Source of the DNA: Leptodontidium sp. MPI-SDFR-AT-0119
Lineage: Eukaryota > Ascomycota > Leotiomycetes > Helotiales > Leptodontidiaceae
DNA length: 64,000 bases
Direction: 5' to 3'
NCBI GenBank assembly: GCA_020726505.1
Contig: JAHLEZ010000005.1
Coordinates: forward strand, 1-64,000
Shown here: piece after piece, positions 35,648 to 47,030 of the stretch
Numbering within the stretch: position 1 is the first letter of the stretch
Layout: each line of letters starts with the position of its first letter
Translations under genes and position numbers: made by a program
The notes under the pieces: generated by a model
What the model was told of the DNA's origin: nothing
Database searches by the model: none
Seen by the model: only the letters and a program-made list of their open reading frames with translations

Positions 35648-37449
35648 TCACGCTTGCGTAAAAGAAGAGACAAGGACGGAGCCACCAAGCGCCTTGGTCG
35701 CGAAGTTGAAAATCGCCCATCGGTAGCCCATGAAGAAATGCCAGTCCGTAGTCAACGTATAGCTGCCACCAAGAGCCTTGAACGTGGTCCCATCAACACT
35801 GTACGAGAATGTCACCCCCTTTGCACTACTGGACGCAGCCTGCATCGTGCCCCTCAGCCAGATCTGCCCTTTTGCAACGACCGCACTTGCAGTTGTAGTC
35901 CCATTTGACGTTGTCGCCCAGCTGTTATCCGGGTCCTGGAGCAGTCCTTGAACATGGGAAATTGTATATGTGCTTCCGGCCCGCGAGATGCCAATGAAAG
36001 CGGACTGGTCGCGCAACGCAGCCAGGCCACACTTGTCGCCGTCGGCCATATTGTTGATGTTGAGGACAATCGTGGCGACGGATAGAGGCCCATGGACGCG
36101 GTGAGTGAGAGTGTTGCGCGCTTCGTACAGATCGCTGGTGATGGTTGCGGTGGAGAGCGTGAGGCCATTGTGGACCTTGTATTTGCTTGTATCTGGGTTG
36201 TGGTTCCATTCCCAAGGGATAGAAAGGCTGGTACCGGGAAAGGTGTCGGTTCCAATCCACGAGGGTGTCAGGCGGGAGGGTAATGGGGCAGGGTACGAGA
36301 CACCCCAGGAACCATTGACGGAGGTCAACAATGGATAGCCATCGGAGCCCCAGGTTATAGGGGCGAGGACGGGCATGCGACCGGCAGGGTATGCCCAGGT
36401 GAAGGACATGTAGTACCACGCACCGGCGGCAGTTTCTACCAGACTTCCTTGGTGGGGAGTTCCGCCCCCAGCGACGGGGCCCGCGATGTCTCGGTACAGC
36501 TCCTTTACGGTCCACGGTCCCCATGGGCTTGTGGACTTCCATATAAGAGTTGCTTGCTGGCCTGGGGCAGACTCGAGAACGTAGTATATACCATCTCTCT
36601 TGTACATGCGATTGCCTTCGATGAAATCGTAGCCAGATGGCGTAGAAATTATTTGCTGTGTCTTTGAAAGGCTCAGACCGTTACTCGACAGCTGGGCCAT
36701 AGAGACGTTACTGCTGCCATATACAACATACATCTTGTCATCATCATCGATGAAAAGACCACAGTCATAAAAACACGTGCCAGATATGACCGATGCTTGG
36801 GTCCAGGGACCCTTCGCTGCAGGAGCGGTATAGACGTAGGAATTGGCAAAGTTGATGCAGCCAATCCAGTACCATAACCCAGTGCTTTTCCGATATCTCA
36901 AAGTCGAGGCCCAGGTACCCCCGATATAAGCCGTACTTCCCACCATATTATACTTATCTCCGAAGGCTAAGGTGGGAACCGAGTGCCCGATGAATTCCCA
37001 GTTAACAAGGTCATATGATCGAAGGATTGGAGCCCCTGGTGAATAGTGCATGTTGGATGCTGAGAAGTAATAGGCGCCATCTGGACCAAGAAATACATCG
37101 TTGTCGGCAAAGTCTTCATAAACGACAGGATTGGTGAAACTCCCGTACCACTGCTCAGTTGTCCTTGTACTTGTTGTCGCTAGAGTTGAGCCTACAGATT
37201 TTGTCGTTAAGCTGGCCGAACTTCCTCCACCCCCGCTGCACGGAAGGCATTGAGAATACCAAGCATTCGATAAAGTGCAGCAGGATCCAGAAACACATGT
37301 AGTTACTCCTGTCCATCCAATTCCACCACCTAAAAGTGGCATTAGCTTTATTATCTAGAAGGGGAGGTATACTTACATTGACCATAGTTTGCTGCTTGGG
37401 CAGAAACAGCTGGAAGTGCCGCGATAAGGATGGAAGCGATGCGAACCAT
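35648..37449 (-). CDS. Secreted CBM1-GH43 glycoside hydrolase
   Basis: Two exons, 37449-37377 and 37329-35648, in phase, 584 residues. A signal peptide covers the first 18 residues (ends VSAQA). Residues about 22-56 are a CBM1 cellulose-binding module (YGQCGGIGWTG, then C-C-W..QC). A Ser/Thr linker follows. The catalytic GH43 five-blade propeller starts near [13 protein letters not shown], which holds the catalytic Asp, and continues with [12 protein letters not shown] and the third-acid block [14 protein letters not shown]. The C-terminal 190 residues are a beta-sandwich of the type found after such GH43 domains. GH43 enzymes attack arabinan, xylan or related side chains; the exact bond is not deducible. 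The CBM1 targets it to cellulose. Splicing is required to complete the CBM1, so unspliced frames miss it. Confidence 0.92.
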
Positions 37450-37690
37450 GGCGGAAATACCCTGATAGAGAGCTTGAAAATGTCCTGATGCTGCTGAAGA
37501 CCGTGACCTATTTTGCGAGCCTGGTTTTATAAGGTTCGTTCAGGGACCTAGTCCACCAGGTAGTCTAACGGGCCGGTGACCGCCCCGTAAACCCCGCCAA
37601 AAGATGTTCCTTCCAGTAAGACCGCCTGAAGAATCGAGAAAGTAACTGAACATATGAATAGTAATCTTGTATAGAGCAGAAGTACGGAGG

Positions 37691-37925
37691 TACAGCGGCT
37701 AAGTGTTGTCCCTTGTCGTTTTAGTGTCAAAAGTTTTCCTTTGCAAAACAACCACAATAATAGGGAAAAGTTTAAAAAAGCTCTTTCACTATATTTCCCT
37801 TGTTTTAAGGAGTATTCTAAAGTTTTTTTCATTAATTTATGTTCAGAATTACTTGAATTCTAGGATATCAAATCCTCGTTTTTGGAGAACCCCTGTGATA
37901 GGGGACAACACTTTAACCGATGGTA
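37691..37925. mobile_element. MITE, family A, copy 2
   Basis: Imperfect inverted ends (TACAGCGGCTAAGTGTTGTCCC against the right end read in reverse) with TA boundaries, 235 bp. It resembles the element at 21010-21243: same length, both preceded by CGGAGG on the left, and interior stretches such as ACAACYACAATAA and TTAARGAGTAT are shared. No coding frame. The two copies identify one family in this window. Confidence 0.82.
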
Positions 37926-38048
37926 CAGCGGTTAAATGTGGAAATAGCACTAGCGACAGCACATTTGATCGTGAATACCCGGTATCTCCTACACACGTTG
38001 CGCCCGATCTTCAATATGCGATCTAGTTAGTGTTGACATGCGCGCCAA

Positions 38049-38261
38049 TTAAAACGGGCCACCTCTGTCTGATAAGACCCCTCGCAAACTAGGGGCTAGG
38101 TCGAGGGGAATATGGGGAAAAGACTTCCTTTTACGAAATACATCGTAGGTCTTCTCGATCTTCTCTACTTCGGCATTGACTTTCTTGTTGCCGTTGGACC
38201 AGATTGCTACATTCGCGCCTGCTTCGGCCAGAGCCTGGGCGATAGTGCTTCTAACCCGCAC
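38049..38261 (-). pseudogene. Relic of a short-chain dehydrogenase N-terminus
   Basis: The frame carries IAQALAEAGANVAIWSNGNKK followed by VEKIEKTYDV, matching the first helix and cofactor loop of fungal NADP-dependent SDR enzymes such as sorbose/mannitol reductases. The glycine-rich start and everything after the first 60 residues are missing. The fragment stands alone beside a MITE. Confidence 0.7.
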
Positions 38262-39021
38262 CCATAGATCGAGCTTTAATTTCCTAAAATACTACATACT
38301 ACTTAGTAGCACTAGAAGTATTCAATTATACGAAAAGAATCCGTAGTTTACGTTGCCTTAACTTAAGTATTATTCAGGGCAAGTGTTGGTGGAAATAAGA
38401 GTGCGCTATTTATTAACCCTCTGTACAGATCGAGCGACCCGCGGCAATTGGCCCGGAAAAATTATCCTTACAGGATACTCCAACATGCCTCCCTACCCAA
38501 GAAACCCCGCATTCAAGAAAAGTGGCAGCACAAGAATAGGCTGTTGGTTTATGTTTGTGGGATGGATTGCAGACGATCACTTTCTGGAGATGCTTAGGCC
38601 ACTCCGTAAGTTGGAACTCCGGTTTCTGCACGGTGCTCCTATTCATGAGTTGTGCGCAGTTTGTATAGAGCGGATCCGGCTTTCTAACTAGAGCGAGGAG
38701 GGAGTGCGGGCGGTTGGTTCAATTTGAAGGGATAAGATTAATGACGGAACCTACTATAAGAGCTGCCAAAGGATGGCTTTTGGACAAGTTGTAGCGAGAT
38801 CAAGCTAGAATGGTTCACAAATTATGTATTGGCACTGAACCCCGCCTTCAATCCCCTTTGAGAGAATTAAATGAAGCAGAGATCGGGGCCATACAGCATG
38901 AGTGAGTGGCAATATGGAAGCAGCTGTAAGACCAAGCATGTAAGGAGTGATGTATTGATATTTGAGTCCATTTCAATGAAGTGTTTCACGTCCATGCTGA
39001 TCCGAATATCCAGACAATCTA
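38262..39021. other. Intergenic
   Basis: AT-rich near 38,280-38,360, then ordinary sequence with no frame carrying a motif. It is the 3' flank of the Cys-rich peptide gene. Confidence 0.4.
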
Positions 39022-39392
39022 TCAACAGAGACAATACTCCTGTAAGTTAAAGTTATTAGTAACATCATTAATCAAACATCGGGTTCTAGAAGCAACTAAA
39101 AAGACAGATCATACCAAGCAGCCGCAAACACTGCAGTTGTTTGAATCTGCCAGCCATGGGCATTGCTTGATACAGGATGGACATTCCGAGCACTACGAAC
39201 GGACTATCAGTATTCTAAGTGTACGCTACCTCCTATGGTGGTACTTACGGCCATGCATTGACGACCTGTCAATTCCAAAGCATCACGTGCAACAATCATG
39301 GCTGTTGCTTCAGGAACTGTCCGCTCTATAGCTGTAGCTGAGATCGCTGCTGCGGAAAGTAGTAGACCTTGGACGATGGATGACAGATACAT
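39022..39392 (-). CDS. Small cysteine-rich secreted protein, three exons
   Basis: Exons 39392-39249 (48 codons), 39192-39115 (26 codons) and 39039-39022 (ends in TGA) join in phase through introns of 56 nt (GTAAGT...GTAG) and 75 nt (GTATGA...ACTAAT...TTACAG). The product is 79 residues. The first 20 or so form a signal peptide (LLLSAAAISATA). The mature part is followed by ten cysteines with spacing C-x2-C-x2-C-x2-C-x3-C-x8-C-x2-C-x-C-x3-C-x-C. This has the shape of a secreted effector, antimicrobial or metal-binding peptide; the role is inference. No longer frame would show it, because two of the exons are far too short and in other frames. Confidence 0.75.
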
Positions 39393-40583
39393 TTTGTATA
39401 TGCTGGTAGGGCAAATAATGGTACGGCGTTTGACGGTAGGTGGACTTGAGGGCTTGAACAGTATTGATTGGTTATTTCACACTGGATATAAACAACTTTG
39501 ACACTCAACCAAAAATAAAGAATCAGGAGGCCAGACTCTCGGAATTTATAGAAATCTCCCTTAACCTAATTTTGTTAGAGTTTACCCCGGGTTTCACTAT
39601 GGAGTTATTTTCGTCTTACCCCTCATCCGAATTGCCTCAGATACCATGTAGCCACTACTAATAGCCTTATTATCGGCTGCATCCAACGAATCTTGTCCCC
39701 AACTTAACACCACTCCAATTTAGCCGGCTCCACGGGCTTCAGAGCGCACTGTAGACAGTGAACTGTCGGATACCGAGGCTTACCAGACTTTGAAGAGGTA
39801 GCAGCTATAGGCTTGGAGCTCAGGCTTCGAAATGTACTCGTCAATAAACTAAGTTTTGCTGCTTCAAATCATGTGTTTCCGAAGTGCGATTTCAAGGCCT
39901 CGAGCTCCTGACTGCCGACCGTCAAGTTTACATTCCCATGTTGTCTGCATTGGTCAAGACATAAGCAGTGAGCTCAAGCTAGCACTGTTAAGGGTCCTTC
40001 TGGTCGACGTCGAGCAGTGATCGGGGGTAACTGACATCTGGCTTGACTCGAGGTTCGGCAACTGTTGCACAGGTTTCAAACTTATCTTGAGTCATACAAG
40101 GAGAAGCAGATCGAATGTAGCATTGGAATTAATATTGATGCTACACATCTTTGCTCTAGATTTCTGCTAATGATGAAAAGCAGAACACCCAAGAGAGTAG
40201 GCTTTGACTGCCAAGGGGAAACAAGAAAATGGAAACGTACATTTTAAATGTGTTCCCAGAGGGAGGGTTAATAAAAGGACCGAGGTGGGTAAAGCATGCT
40301 TAAACTTGTATCCTGGAGAAGTCCATCTCCGAGCATGTACACAGGGAAACAACTCCATCACCGTCTTCTATTTGTCTCCAAATTCTGTATAGAATAAGGA
40401 TATAATGTGTTCTCCACCCAGAATCCATCAATGTCATGTCGGCGAAGTCCCTGGGATTGAAGGTGCCACGACCGGGGCGGAGGTCGCTGGTCTGGTGGTG
40501 GCGGCCGAGGGCATTCTGAATTCTAGTGGTCTCCGCCACAATCATAGCAGCGACCAGTGTTTGGCAGAGCGGCGCTGTTTTTA
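39393..40583. other. Intergenic
   Basis: No reading frame with a motif. It contains the promoter of the Cys-rich peptide and the 3' end of the next gene. Confidence 0.4.
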
Positions 40584-41245
40584 TCAGGTAGACGAGAGGG
40601 GGCAAGAAGTTTTGAGGTTGCCGGGGAGGAGCGAATTCATGCTGTTGGAGATTCGAGACTGGCGAGAGAGCGAGAAGTCAGGCAAATTGTCTCTGTACAG
40701 GCTCGCGCTTGCCACGGCCTAGTTCCTCCTCAACTTTGACCTCCGTATTCAAAGGACAGTAGTTATCTCTTGAAATAGCTGAGCCCTCAGATTTGACACC
40801 GCTTGAGAGTCTGTCCCGATCCCCCCGAGGAACCCAAATCAAAGATTCTTCTTGCTCACCACGATCCCGCGTTCGGGCTTTCAGAGAGATCTCCATCCCT
40901 ACGACGAGGAGTATAGTCAGGTCGACTGTAGCCAGTGCATCTGCCATCCTGTGATTCGTGTCCGTATCCACAGACAGGAGGGAGATTGTATTGACCAGGG
41001 AAAGTTGGTTTTCGCTGGTATCGCTTTTGTGATGCCTTCCACTCCTTCAATCCGTCGAGATCACGATGCAATTGGTCCATTGTCGAATTTTGGCTAGTGG
41101 CTCGAAGGGTGCGCAGTTGTATCGCGGTGGCCGGCTTAGAGGAGGGGAGATCGAGGAAGGTTGACGGCGAGGTGGGTGACCTGGGTGGCGAGAAGATGTG
41201 CGACGATTGCTTTTTGGGGCTGCCATTGGGAGGTGCGTGCGCCAT
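40584..41245 (-). CDS. Hypothetical protein, two exons
   Basis: Exon 1 41245-40863 and exon 2 40692-40584 join in phase (GT...CAG, 170 nt), giving about 163 residues. The N-terminal region is Ser/Pro-rich (SPPRSPTSPS), then a predicted helix with ALRTLRATS-like heptads and a WKASQKRYQ stretch. The tail is Ser-rich. No enzyme motif or membrane segment. Probably a small regulatory or structural protein. The second exon is less certain than the first; an alternative GTGAGC donor lies at 40859. Confidence 0.5.
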
Positions 41246-42436
41246 TTCTATAGAGTTCCGTGATTATGTGGCGTTGTGGGAAGAGGGAAATGGAGAGCGT
41301 GCTGAGAATGTCGAAATCGAAATCGAAAGCTGAACATCAACATCTGAAGCGAGGTCACGTGTAGCAGGTCACTCCACATTCATCGGTTCTCTTTTATCGC
41401 AGCGGGTTCTCGCACCATTTCAGCCATGACTTACTAATCTAGGTGCAAATGAAATTTTACGTCAGTTACTTAAGTTCAGGAAACGCCAGGAACTGGATCC
41501 AAGGGAATATCGTGGGAGTGAAGATGTTTGGCAGGATGTGTGAGAAGTCTTGCTACCGAAAACCGTCAACTACCTTCTTAAATGTTTTCGAACTCCTGAT
41601 TCTCCCTCTGAGTATGTTCCCGCAAAATGGGTGACAAGAACCATTACAGACGGACAGAGAGCTTCACTCTTATCAAGCCCATAGGGCTCTTAACATGCAG
41701 CTCCTCAGTCGCGCATTTTCGCGGCACAAGTTTGCAGAGCCTAGGAGATGAGGCCTTGCCCTTTGATTTCAGGCGTCTCGATGGTGGAAATCTTTAAGCC
41801 TTCTTGACAATCTGCAGTTGATGCTTCGGTGTAGAATAGCTTAGATAAGGCTGGTTTAGCGTCTGCATCCTTAAAACTACAGAGAGCCTACTGCCTGCAA
41901 TCCATTCTCCTCGCTCACCACAGTGATGGGTCAGACCAGGAATTGTTCTAAATATCCTGCGTACACTCCTCCTGAATGAAGGGGTTATAGGAAATGTTGA
42001 TTTTAGCCTCGCTGGAGGCACCTCATGGCGCTGAGAATCTAGTGCTCGCCTTTACAATGGTCTGTCTGTATGCTCAGCGCATGCCCCTTGACAAGAACAC
42101 CGTAGCGCAAGTGTTGGGAATCCAACGGCACGCTGATACTTCCGGACTTGATTCGGAAATAAAGTAGCTAGGCCCCAAGACTTTATCTCAGTTGTAGCGA
42201 CACATTTCCAAGGTTTCAAGCCTCCGTTGCTTCATGGTACAGGCTCACAGGGACGCGGAAGACACAAGGCTTGGATGCCTGAGTTGAACGAACGTGCTCA
42301 GCAGGACAAATTTTCCAAGCACACTAACTGCCAGGATCCGCAATGAAGAAAAATCAAAACGCCTTGTTTCATGAATTTGCATCGCCAATATTCCATTCGC
42401 CATTTATGACATTCAGACTTGATTCCACGCCCCTTT
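41246..42436. other. Intergenic
   Basis: Only short frames without motifs. Ordinary composition. Confidence 0.4.
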
Positions 42437-44071
42437 CTACCACACCTTGCCCTCCCACTTATCCGAATACAACCAACATAGCTTCTGTAAAGTAAGAACA
42501 TCCAAGCACAGATCAATGGTCTCGCCTGTTGGCATAATATCTTGCCAAGTTCTATCGAGCAAGGTACCAAGAAGCTCAAACATTGGACCCTCCTTCTCAC
42601 CGTCAATGAAAACACCATTCGGTTGCTCCCTGAAGACCGCGAGAAAATTACAATCCTTGATTTGACACACCACATCTCCGTTTTCCATATCTACGTCCTC
42701 GAATTCAATCATCATCTTGGGCCCATTCGAAAGCGTCCTAGATCTTTTTCGAATCTCATCAATCTTTTGAACTGCCTTTGATAAAACTCCTTTCGTCGAT
42801 GGAATGACACACCGAGACGGTATGACGGCGTAGGATTGCCGACTCCTCAGGAATTTAGCTTGTGTCAGATGTGGAACTCGTATCACTCTCCCTGAGAATT
42901 TCAAGAGCTCTGGAGTATCCCGGGGTTGTGGCCATACAACGGGTTGATGCCGAGCCAGACCATCTGGCAGGCATGATTCACCTGGAGGATACAAAGTTGC
43001 ACCGAAAAGGATCCTCTGAAGCTTCTCCGTGCTACTAAAGAATCCATATCCCGCGCATCGATGGGCCAAGAAGTCATGCTGAAGTACACCGTCGCAAAGT
43101 TCGATCAGCGATTTTGAATAATCAACGGGCACAGCCTTCTTACAACAACCCTTCACCAAGCTATGCAATCCGAAGACTTTGTCTCTCATATTTTCACAGT
43201 CTGCATCCTCGTTGATGAGGATTAGATCCAACAGAACCGAACCATCCTTGTTGGTCTTTCGAGTAAAGCGCTGCTGGTCCAGTCTTGCGGGTATTGAAGA
43301 GCAGATGATCTCCCCTGTTCTAAATGTCATGTGAGACCTCTGAAGTTCAGCAAAAAGTCTCCCTAGAACACCCCAAGTTATCTTCAACGCCCCACACTGG
43401 ATGATGATCTTGGTCGCCAAAACAACTTCTTGAATGATCCAAAGACGTGTCCAATAAGTTCGTTGAAACAGATCCACCACACTCAACCACGTCTGCTCCT
43501 CCTGCGATGTCAATTTGTAGCGTATGTACCCCTCGATCGGCTGCCGTTTGATACTCTCGAGAAAGGTAATTGCCTTCCCTCCATCATTCAAACTCAGGTT
43601 CCCACGTCTCTCCAATCCAAGCCAAACAACAGCTCGCCTGGCATTCTTGTAGATCTCACCCATCTTCCCAACCTGATGATTTCTCTCTGTCGTATCCTCC
43701 TGGTTGATGCACAAAGCGTCTATCCACAGAAGGCGAGATTGTGTTGGAAGTCTCAAAGCTCGAAGTGCATCGGAGAGATTCTTTCGAACCTTGCAGTGCT
43801 TCCCATCCACCGATATCCAGAACGGATCCTTGGGCTCAGGGCCCCACTCATATGAAAGAGCTTCATAGCGGGGGTTGGAATTGAGGTTGACTTGGATGAG
43901 TTCGCATTCAATCTCTTCGGATGTCGGAGGAAGTAACCTGACAAACCGAATTTCATCCTTGGATATGTCCAACGGGGAGAAGATAATTCCCAGAGTGTGC
44001 GCCATGATGGATGGAAATTTGAAGCTGAGATTAGAGCTTGTCAGCTGCGCCGCTTGCCTCAAAATATGCAT
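42437..44071 (-). CDS. HET-domain protein (heterokaryon incompatibility type)
   Basis: One uninterrupted frame of 544 residues. Motifs of the HET domain: YEALSYEWG, the LWIDALCINQED..ERNHQVGKMGEIYKNA..VVWLG block, and YWTRLWIIQEV. In other fungi HET proteins trigger cell death or incompatibility when unlike partners meet, but many copies are of unknown function. The ATG at 44005 (MAHTLG) could be the real start, since the first 22 residues show no match. The C-terminal 280 residues have no recognised domain. Lone gene with no partner gene visible. Confidence 0.9.
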   Translation of the reverse strand: MHILRQAAQLTSSNLSFKFPSIMAHTLGIIFSPLDISKDEIRFVRLLPPTSEEIECELIQVNLNSNPRYEALSYEWGPEPKDPFWISVDGKHCKVRKNLSDALRALRLPTQSRLLWIDALCINQEDTTERNHQVGKMGEIYKNARRAVVWLGLERRGNLSLNDGGKAITFLESIKRQPIEGYIRYKLTSQEEQTWLSVVDLFQRTYWTRLWIIQEVVLATKIIIQCGALKITWGVLGRLFAELQRSHMTFRTGEIICSSIPARLDQQRFTRKTNKDGSVLLDLILINEDADCENMRDKVFGLHSLVKGCCKKAVPVDYSKSLIELCDGVLQHDFLAHRCAGYGFFSSTEKLQRILFGATLYPPGESCLPDGLARHQPVVWPQPRDTPELLKFSGRVIRVPHLTQAKFLRSRQSYAVIPSRCVIPSTKGVLSKAVQKIDEIRKRSRTLSNGPKMMIEFEDVDMENGDVVCQIKDCNFLAVFREQPNGVFIDGEKEGPMFELLGTLLDRTWQDIMPTGETIDLCLDVLTLQKLCWLYSDKWEGKVW

Positions 44072-44977
44072 CTGTAGATATCACGTGAATCGCCCCCATT
44101 GCATCCCACGATCACCGAAGTCCGTTTAATATCATGATACGATCGGATTAATTGTCGTTCTTCCTCTTCAACACAGTTGCTATGCAGGAGGGAGGGCCTA
44201 GTTGTCTGCTGCTCGTCGAATCAATCATTTTACCATGTGTAAGAAATCTGATATATCGTGAGGTTTGGCGGGGTAACGGTGGCTGAACTGTTAATTATTG
44301 GTTACACGAGGTGTTACTGATGTTGGTTTCCGATCCAGACCCTTCATTACGCCTCAAAATCACAGTTAATAAATTTCCCTGCTAAAAGCTCTCAATGGCG
44401 ACTTGGGATGCCCTCAAAGCGAGCATATGAGAATGGACTTCGGAAGCATACAGATTTAGAAGCATCACGATCCTATATAATCGGCTTAGTAGTCTTCAAA
44501 TCCTACCTCCGCCTTCACTTGCTCTAGTAGGACAAGAATCTAAATAGACGTATGTAAAACCTTTACTAAGACACTACATTATTAATCTTAGTAATACAAG
44601 AGTAAAATTCACAAACAAAAACTACTAAAAGTAATATTTATCGTGTTATTAGTTCTCTAAAGGGGTAAGCTAAAGAAACGAGGCATAGCTTAATGTATTT
44701 CGCAAAGCCCGAGAACATTATTCTGCGGTAATTGAAGGGAAGCGATGTAATCCTAGAGCTGTAAGGAGAAGAAGAGTCGATGACTAGTAAAGTGTAGATC
44801 AAGCTGCAGGCTGTGACACTGAGGAACGTAGGGAAGTCTAACGAGGAGAAAAAGAAGATTTAGGAGAAAACTGGAAGTGAGAAGTGAGAAGCAAAAACAA
44901 AACTTTAGTACTTTATTTAGCAGGTCAACTGCCATTTATGATGGTTTCTTTCCATGTACCTGTCCCAACTACGGATT
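44072..44977. other. Intergenic
   Basis: AT-rich near 44,570-44,660. No frame carries a motif. Confidence 0.4.
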
Positions 44978-46222
44978 TCAGAATTCAACAAGTACCTTCA
45001 AGGCTTCATGTCTCGATGCCGCAGCAAACGTACTGTATGCAGCTTCCATGTCGCCGAACGAAAATTCTGCATATGTCAGCTCGTCCTTCTCATAGCTTCT
45101 TAACTCACTATGTGTAATCAGCTTCGAAGGATCCAATTTCCCCGAGAGTGCCAACTTCAGAAGCATCGGAGTCGTAACTGTATCAACCAATCGTGTAGTG
45201 ATACCTGCGAATGTTAGAAAATTCTCTTAGGACGATCAAACATACTAATATTCTGCTGCCACAAATCCTCCAAATGCAGATCGACTTTCGTGCCATGTAC
45301 GCCAACATTCGCCAACACCCCTCCAGGAGCGATAATCTTCTGGCAGAGTTCAAAACTCTGGGGGGTTCCAACAGCTTCAATGACGGTGTCACAGCCCTTC
45401 CCATTGGTCAAGACTTTGACTGCCTCAGCAGCTTCCCCATCACTCGGGTCGATTCCGTAATGTGCCCCCAAGCTCTTCGCAACATTCAGTCGATTCTTGT
45501 CCATATCAACCATTATGATCATGGAAGGCGAGTACAACTGCGCAGTGATCATCGCAGCTAAACCAACGGGTCCAGCACCCACAATCACCACGGTACTTCC
45601 AGGTTGTACTTTGCCATTGAGAACACCGCATTCGAGACCAGTCGGGAAGATATCACTTAGCATAACCAGTGCAGCTTCATCTGCACCTGCGGGGATGGGG
45701 TAGAGAGAGGAATCGGCATGGGGAATTCGAACGTATTCGGCTTGGGTACCATCGATTGTGTTTCCCAGGATCCAACCTGCAATGGTCAGTTCGGCCTTCT
45801 GTAGATTTTTCAAACATACCTCCAGTGGTACAATGCGAGTACATCCCTTTGCGGCAGTATTCGCAAGTAGCACAAGAGCAGATGCAGGATATCAAGACAT
45901 GTTCTCCCTCCTTGAATCCCTTGACCGCCGTCCCCGCTTCATGGATGATGCCTACTCCTTCATGACCCAGGATCGTACCCGGCGCACATGTAGCAACATC
46001 TCCTTTGCTGATATGAAGATCGGTTCCACAGATAGTGGACTTCGTGAGTCTGACGATGGCGTCGGTTGGTTGGGCAATTCTGGGTCTCGGGCGCTCTTCC
46101 AGCTTGACTTCTCCTACTGCTTTGTACACGAGTGCCTTCATGGTAGAGTAGGAAGCTTGGCGGATTGGAGGTCGAAAGGTGTGCCCGTGGGAGAGTACTC
46201 GTACTGTTCTGAAAGTCTGCAT
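44978..46222 (-). CDS. Zinc-dependent alcohol dehydrogenase (MDR family)
   Basis: Three exons, 46222-45820, 45776-45246 and 45204-44978, in phase, 386 residues. Catalytic zinc ligands are Cys65 (CGTDLH) with His/Glu in GHEG; the structural zinc uses C117-x2-C120-x2-C123-x7-C131. The cofactor fold has VVIVGAGPVGLAA and ends with Asp in MVDMD, indicating NAD rather than NADP. The first 27 residues (HGHTFRPPIRQASYS, Arg-rich, no acidic) look like a mitochondrial targeting sequence; alternatively translation starts at Met28. It catalyses alcohol/aldehyde oxidation-reduction; the substrate is unknown. Flanked by two HET genes, but this may be coincidence. Confidence 0.9.
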
Positions 46223-46819
46223 GGTGAAGAAACAGCTTGATGTTCGGGGGCTGCTCTACGAGGAATGAAGTATTTGAAGCTGGCAGAAGGTATCAGGCCA
46301 GCTCCATAGCTGCAGCAGCTCATGCCGTAACGCGGGGTATTCTTTGTTCGCATGACTGGTGGTGTTAAAGTGGTGTGAATGTGGTGAGGTGAGGGATGCT
46401 GGAGTGGCATGATGGTGCAAGGCTGAATGGTGAAGCTATGGTCACATGACCGTCCTGCCGAAGTGGTGGACTTTCGTTAGAAACCCTTATTCATCCCAAC
46501 CCACCGGGGATTGCTTCTATATCCATTTACATCGTAGGCTGGGCTAGAAATATTAGTTCCTTGGAGTGGTTAATAGCTCTCGGAATTACATACTCCACCT
46601 CTAACTCGTGACCAGCCACAACCATGGCGAACCCAGTCAAGCCTTCGCACAGCATCGAATAGCATCAAATAGCTCCCTTTAACCTCCCCAACTCGACATT
46701 CTCTTTAAGAAATCTTTCGATGGACTCAACTCAGAGGGTTGAATCTGATGCTTGTAATTCGAGTGCCTTGTGCGTTTTGAACGATAATGTCAATATGTTG
46801 TCATGCCTCTGTAGCAGAC
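46223..46819. other. Intergenic
   Basis: Promoter side of the dehydrogenase gene. No motif-bearing frame. Confidence 0.4.
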
Positions 46820-47008
46820 TATCCCCTTAACTGCCACATACAGGTCTTTTCAGGGTGCTGCGCTGAAGAGAGGCGCTAAGGTTACCCAAATTACAGGGCA
46901 TGCACGCTAAGGGGGCGAATTACTCGCCTCATTAGGCTCTCGCTACAGGCTCTTACAGGCTCTTACAGGCTTTGGGCAGACCTGTTTTGAATGGCAGTTA
47001 AGGGGATA
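46820..47008. mobile_element. MITE, family B
   Basis: Inverted ends read TATCCCCTTAACTGCC on both sides (left at 46820, right mirrored near 47008), and beyond that a shared CAGGTC arm. Total 189 bp with TA boundaries and no reading frame. Three copies of a CAGGCTCTTA-type motif lie near the right arm. It ends 22 bp before the ATG of the HET gene at 47031. Confidence 0.9.
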
Positions 47009-47030
47009 CTACTCGCGAGATCAAAAAGGG

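Noticed and set aside
35925..36542. 205-residue minus-strand frame in a different reading frame inside GH43
   Set aside because: Overlaps the catalytic domain gene fully; the GH43 frame carries the family motifs.
40300..40605. 101-residue minus-strand frame with a hydrophobic start
   Set aside because: It begins inside the second exon of the hypothetical gene at 40584-41245 or beyond its stop and shows no motif; the phased exon 2 is a better fit.
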